From Planctomycetota bacterium (GTDB lineage Bacteria > Planctomycetota > Brocadiia > CAIUPP01), in the NCBI GenBank assembly GCA_022705425.1, contig JAKJEM010000005.1, positions 5,907 through 59,590 on the forward strand: a DNA stretch of 53,684 bases, written 5' to 3'. The notes beneath the pieces are model-generated. The model was not told the origin of the DNA, did no database searches, and saw only the letters and a list, made by a program, of their open reading frames with translations. Position 1 is the stretch's first letter. Each line of letters opens with the position of its first letter. Below are positions 52,743 through 53,684 of the stretch, piece after piece. The translations under genes and the position numbers were made by a program.

Positions 52743-52799
52743 GCGGAACCACGCTCGTCGGCGTTCGCCGCCGCCCGGACGCAATCCTTCAACTGCGCC

Positions 52800-52828
52800 T
52801 TGCGCGCGAGGGATGCGGGTCGTAACAT
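52800..52828 (+). promoter_or_regulatory. Promoter of dacB
   Basis: TTGCGC (52800-52805), 17 bp, TAACAT (52823-52828), 72 bp before the start. Confidence 0.4.
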
Positions 52829-52899
52829 ATCGGCGCATGCTCCACGGTCGTCATCGAAGACCCCGAACGCGCCCTCGCGCGCCTGAGGACCGCATTGTG

Positions 52900-53684
52900 A
52901 TGAAGTTCGCCCTGGCCGCCAGCCTGCTGCTGGCGCTGGCCTGCCGGACGGCGCAGGCGCAAGACCCTCGCGGCGAGGCCGTCGCCGCCCGCATCGAGAC
53001 CGCCGCCGCGCGCTTCCGCATGGCCGGCGCGCGCGCCGGCATCTCCGTCCGCCGTCTCAGCGACGGACGCGAGATCTATCGCCTTCGAGGCAACGAACTC
53101 TTCGAGATCGCCTCCAACACCAAGCTGGTGACCACCGCCGCCGCCCTGTGGCGGCTCGGACCCGACTATGAATTCCACACCCGTGTCATGGCCGGCGGGC
53201 CGATCGAAAACGAGATTCTTCAGGGGTCTCTGGTGGTGATCGGCGGAGGGGACCCCGGCTTCTCCGGTCGCCTCGCCGGCGACGCCATGCGCATCCCGCG
53301 CGAGATGGCCGCCGCCGTGCGCCAGGCCGGAATTCGCGAAATCGCGGGCGACCTGGTGATGGACGACCGCTTCTTCGACCGCGTGCGCCGCGCCCCCGGC
53401 TGGCCCGCCCCCGAGTTCCTCTGGTGGTACACCGCCGCCGTCAGCGCCATCTCCTTCAACGACAACTGCGCCGAATACAAGGTCTCCGCCAGCCCCGCCG
53501 TCGGCGGCGCCGCCGTGATCACCTGCGCCCCCGTCCTGGCCGGGCTGCGCGTCGTCAACCAGGTCGTCACCGTCCCGCGCGACCAGGAGAGCGAGGTCCG
53601 CTTCACCCGCGACGCCGAGGGCGGCGTCCTGATCGCCGGACGCATCGCGGCCGGCTCCTCCCGCTCGGAAACGCTGGCGGTGGA
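52900..53684 (+). CDS. dacB: D-Ala-D-Ala carboxypeptidase, PBP4 type (3' end cut off)
   Basis: The right window edge cuts the gene; 261 residues are visible. ATG at 52900 (GTG at 52897 also possible; GAGG upstream). A signal peptide ends near AQA|QD (residue 20). S72-N-T-K75 in EIASNTKLVTTAAAL is the S13-family active serine, and S185-F-N187 in SAISFNDNC is the SxN motif; the KTG motif would lie beyond the edge. S13 enzymes trim or cleave cross-links in peptidoglycan. GGGDPGFSG is a family phrase. Confidence 0.9.
   Translation, partial: MKFALAASLLLALACRTAQAQDPRGEAVAARIETAAARFRMAGARAGISVRRLSDGREIYRLRGNELFEIASNTKLVTTAAALWRLGPDYEFHTRVMAGGPIENEILQGSLVVIGGGDPGFSGRLAGDAMRIPREMAAAVRQAGIREIAGDLVMDDRFFDRVRRAPGWPAPEFLWWYTAAVSAISFNDNCAEYKVSASPAVGGAAVITCAPVLAGLRVVNQVVTVPRDQESEVRFTRDAEGGVLIAGRIAAGSSRSETLAV

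Overview
The window is GC-rich bacterial chromosome from an uncultured-looking organism. A prepilin-like protein with an H-x9-DG signature, a DUF1961-type protein, GH32-like and sialidase-like beta-propellers, and a membrane spermidine-synthase-like protein point to the PVC superphylum or a neighbouring lineage (Planctomycetota, Lentisphaerota, Verrucomicrobiota, Hydrogenedentota or Sumerlaeota). I cannot settle the phylum from sequence alone. A complete mreBCD-PBP2 operon and a DacB-type carboxypeptidase indicate a peptidoglycan-walled, probably elongated cell. Many starts have clean sigma70-type promoters (TTGACA/TATAAT-like, 16-18 bp spacers) and AGGAGG-like Shine-Dalgarno sites.

Layout. 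1-2.9 kb: end of a membrane aminopropyltransferase-like gene, then a Tat-signal AmrS radical SAM protein. 2.9-8.4 kb (minus): a two-gene operon of an exported helical protein and a 1201-residue membrane-anchored GTPase, which I could not match to a characterised system. 8.5-14.3 kb: tRNA-Gly(GCC) with two promoters, then tig-clpP-clpX, a HisI-like protein, a polyol-phosphate dehydrogenase-like protein and tadA. 14.3-16.4 kb (minus): a UDP-sugar dehydrogenase and a Met-rich secreted protein with its own terminator. 16.7-22.5 kb: morphogenesis operon (two uncharacterised membrane proteins, mreB, mreC, mreD, mrdA).

22.5-37.4 kb is metabolic and accessory: two beta-propeller proteins, gltX, cysE, a sugar or polyol catabolic cassette (zinc dehydrogenase, SDR, aldo/keto reductase, two TIM-barrel isomerases), a DUF1961-type protein, a YihY-family membrane protein and two sialidase-like paralogues. 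Three arrays of the heptamer GTCGTCY lie just upstream of genes here. 37.4-43.0 kb: a TMTC-like membrane protein with TPRs whose promoter spacer holds nine consecutive Cs, a palindromic REP-like element, a pseudopilin gene with near-ideal promoter, SD and terminator, and an ATP-grasp ligase convergent with an HExxH metallopeptidase. 43.3-48.1 kb (minus): an enlarged RecQ, a nitroreductase and a Pus10-type tRNA pseudouridine synthase, a family regarded as archaeal and eukaryotic. 48.2-53.7 kb: a secreted lectin-like protein, two CNNM/CBS proteins, a secreted tyrosine phosphatase and the start of dacB.

The best candidates for something undescribed are the GTPase plus exported helical partner (2895-8403), the bacterial Pus10 (47055-48125), the RecQ with a duplicated winged helix and HEAT tail, and the heptamer arrays. 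All functions are homology calls by eye; no database search was run.
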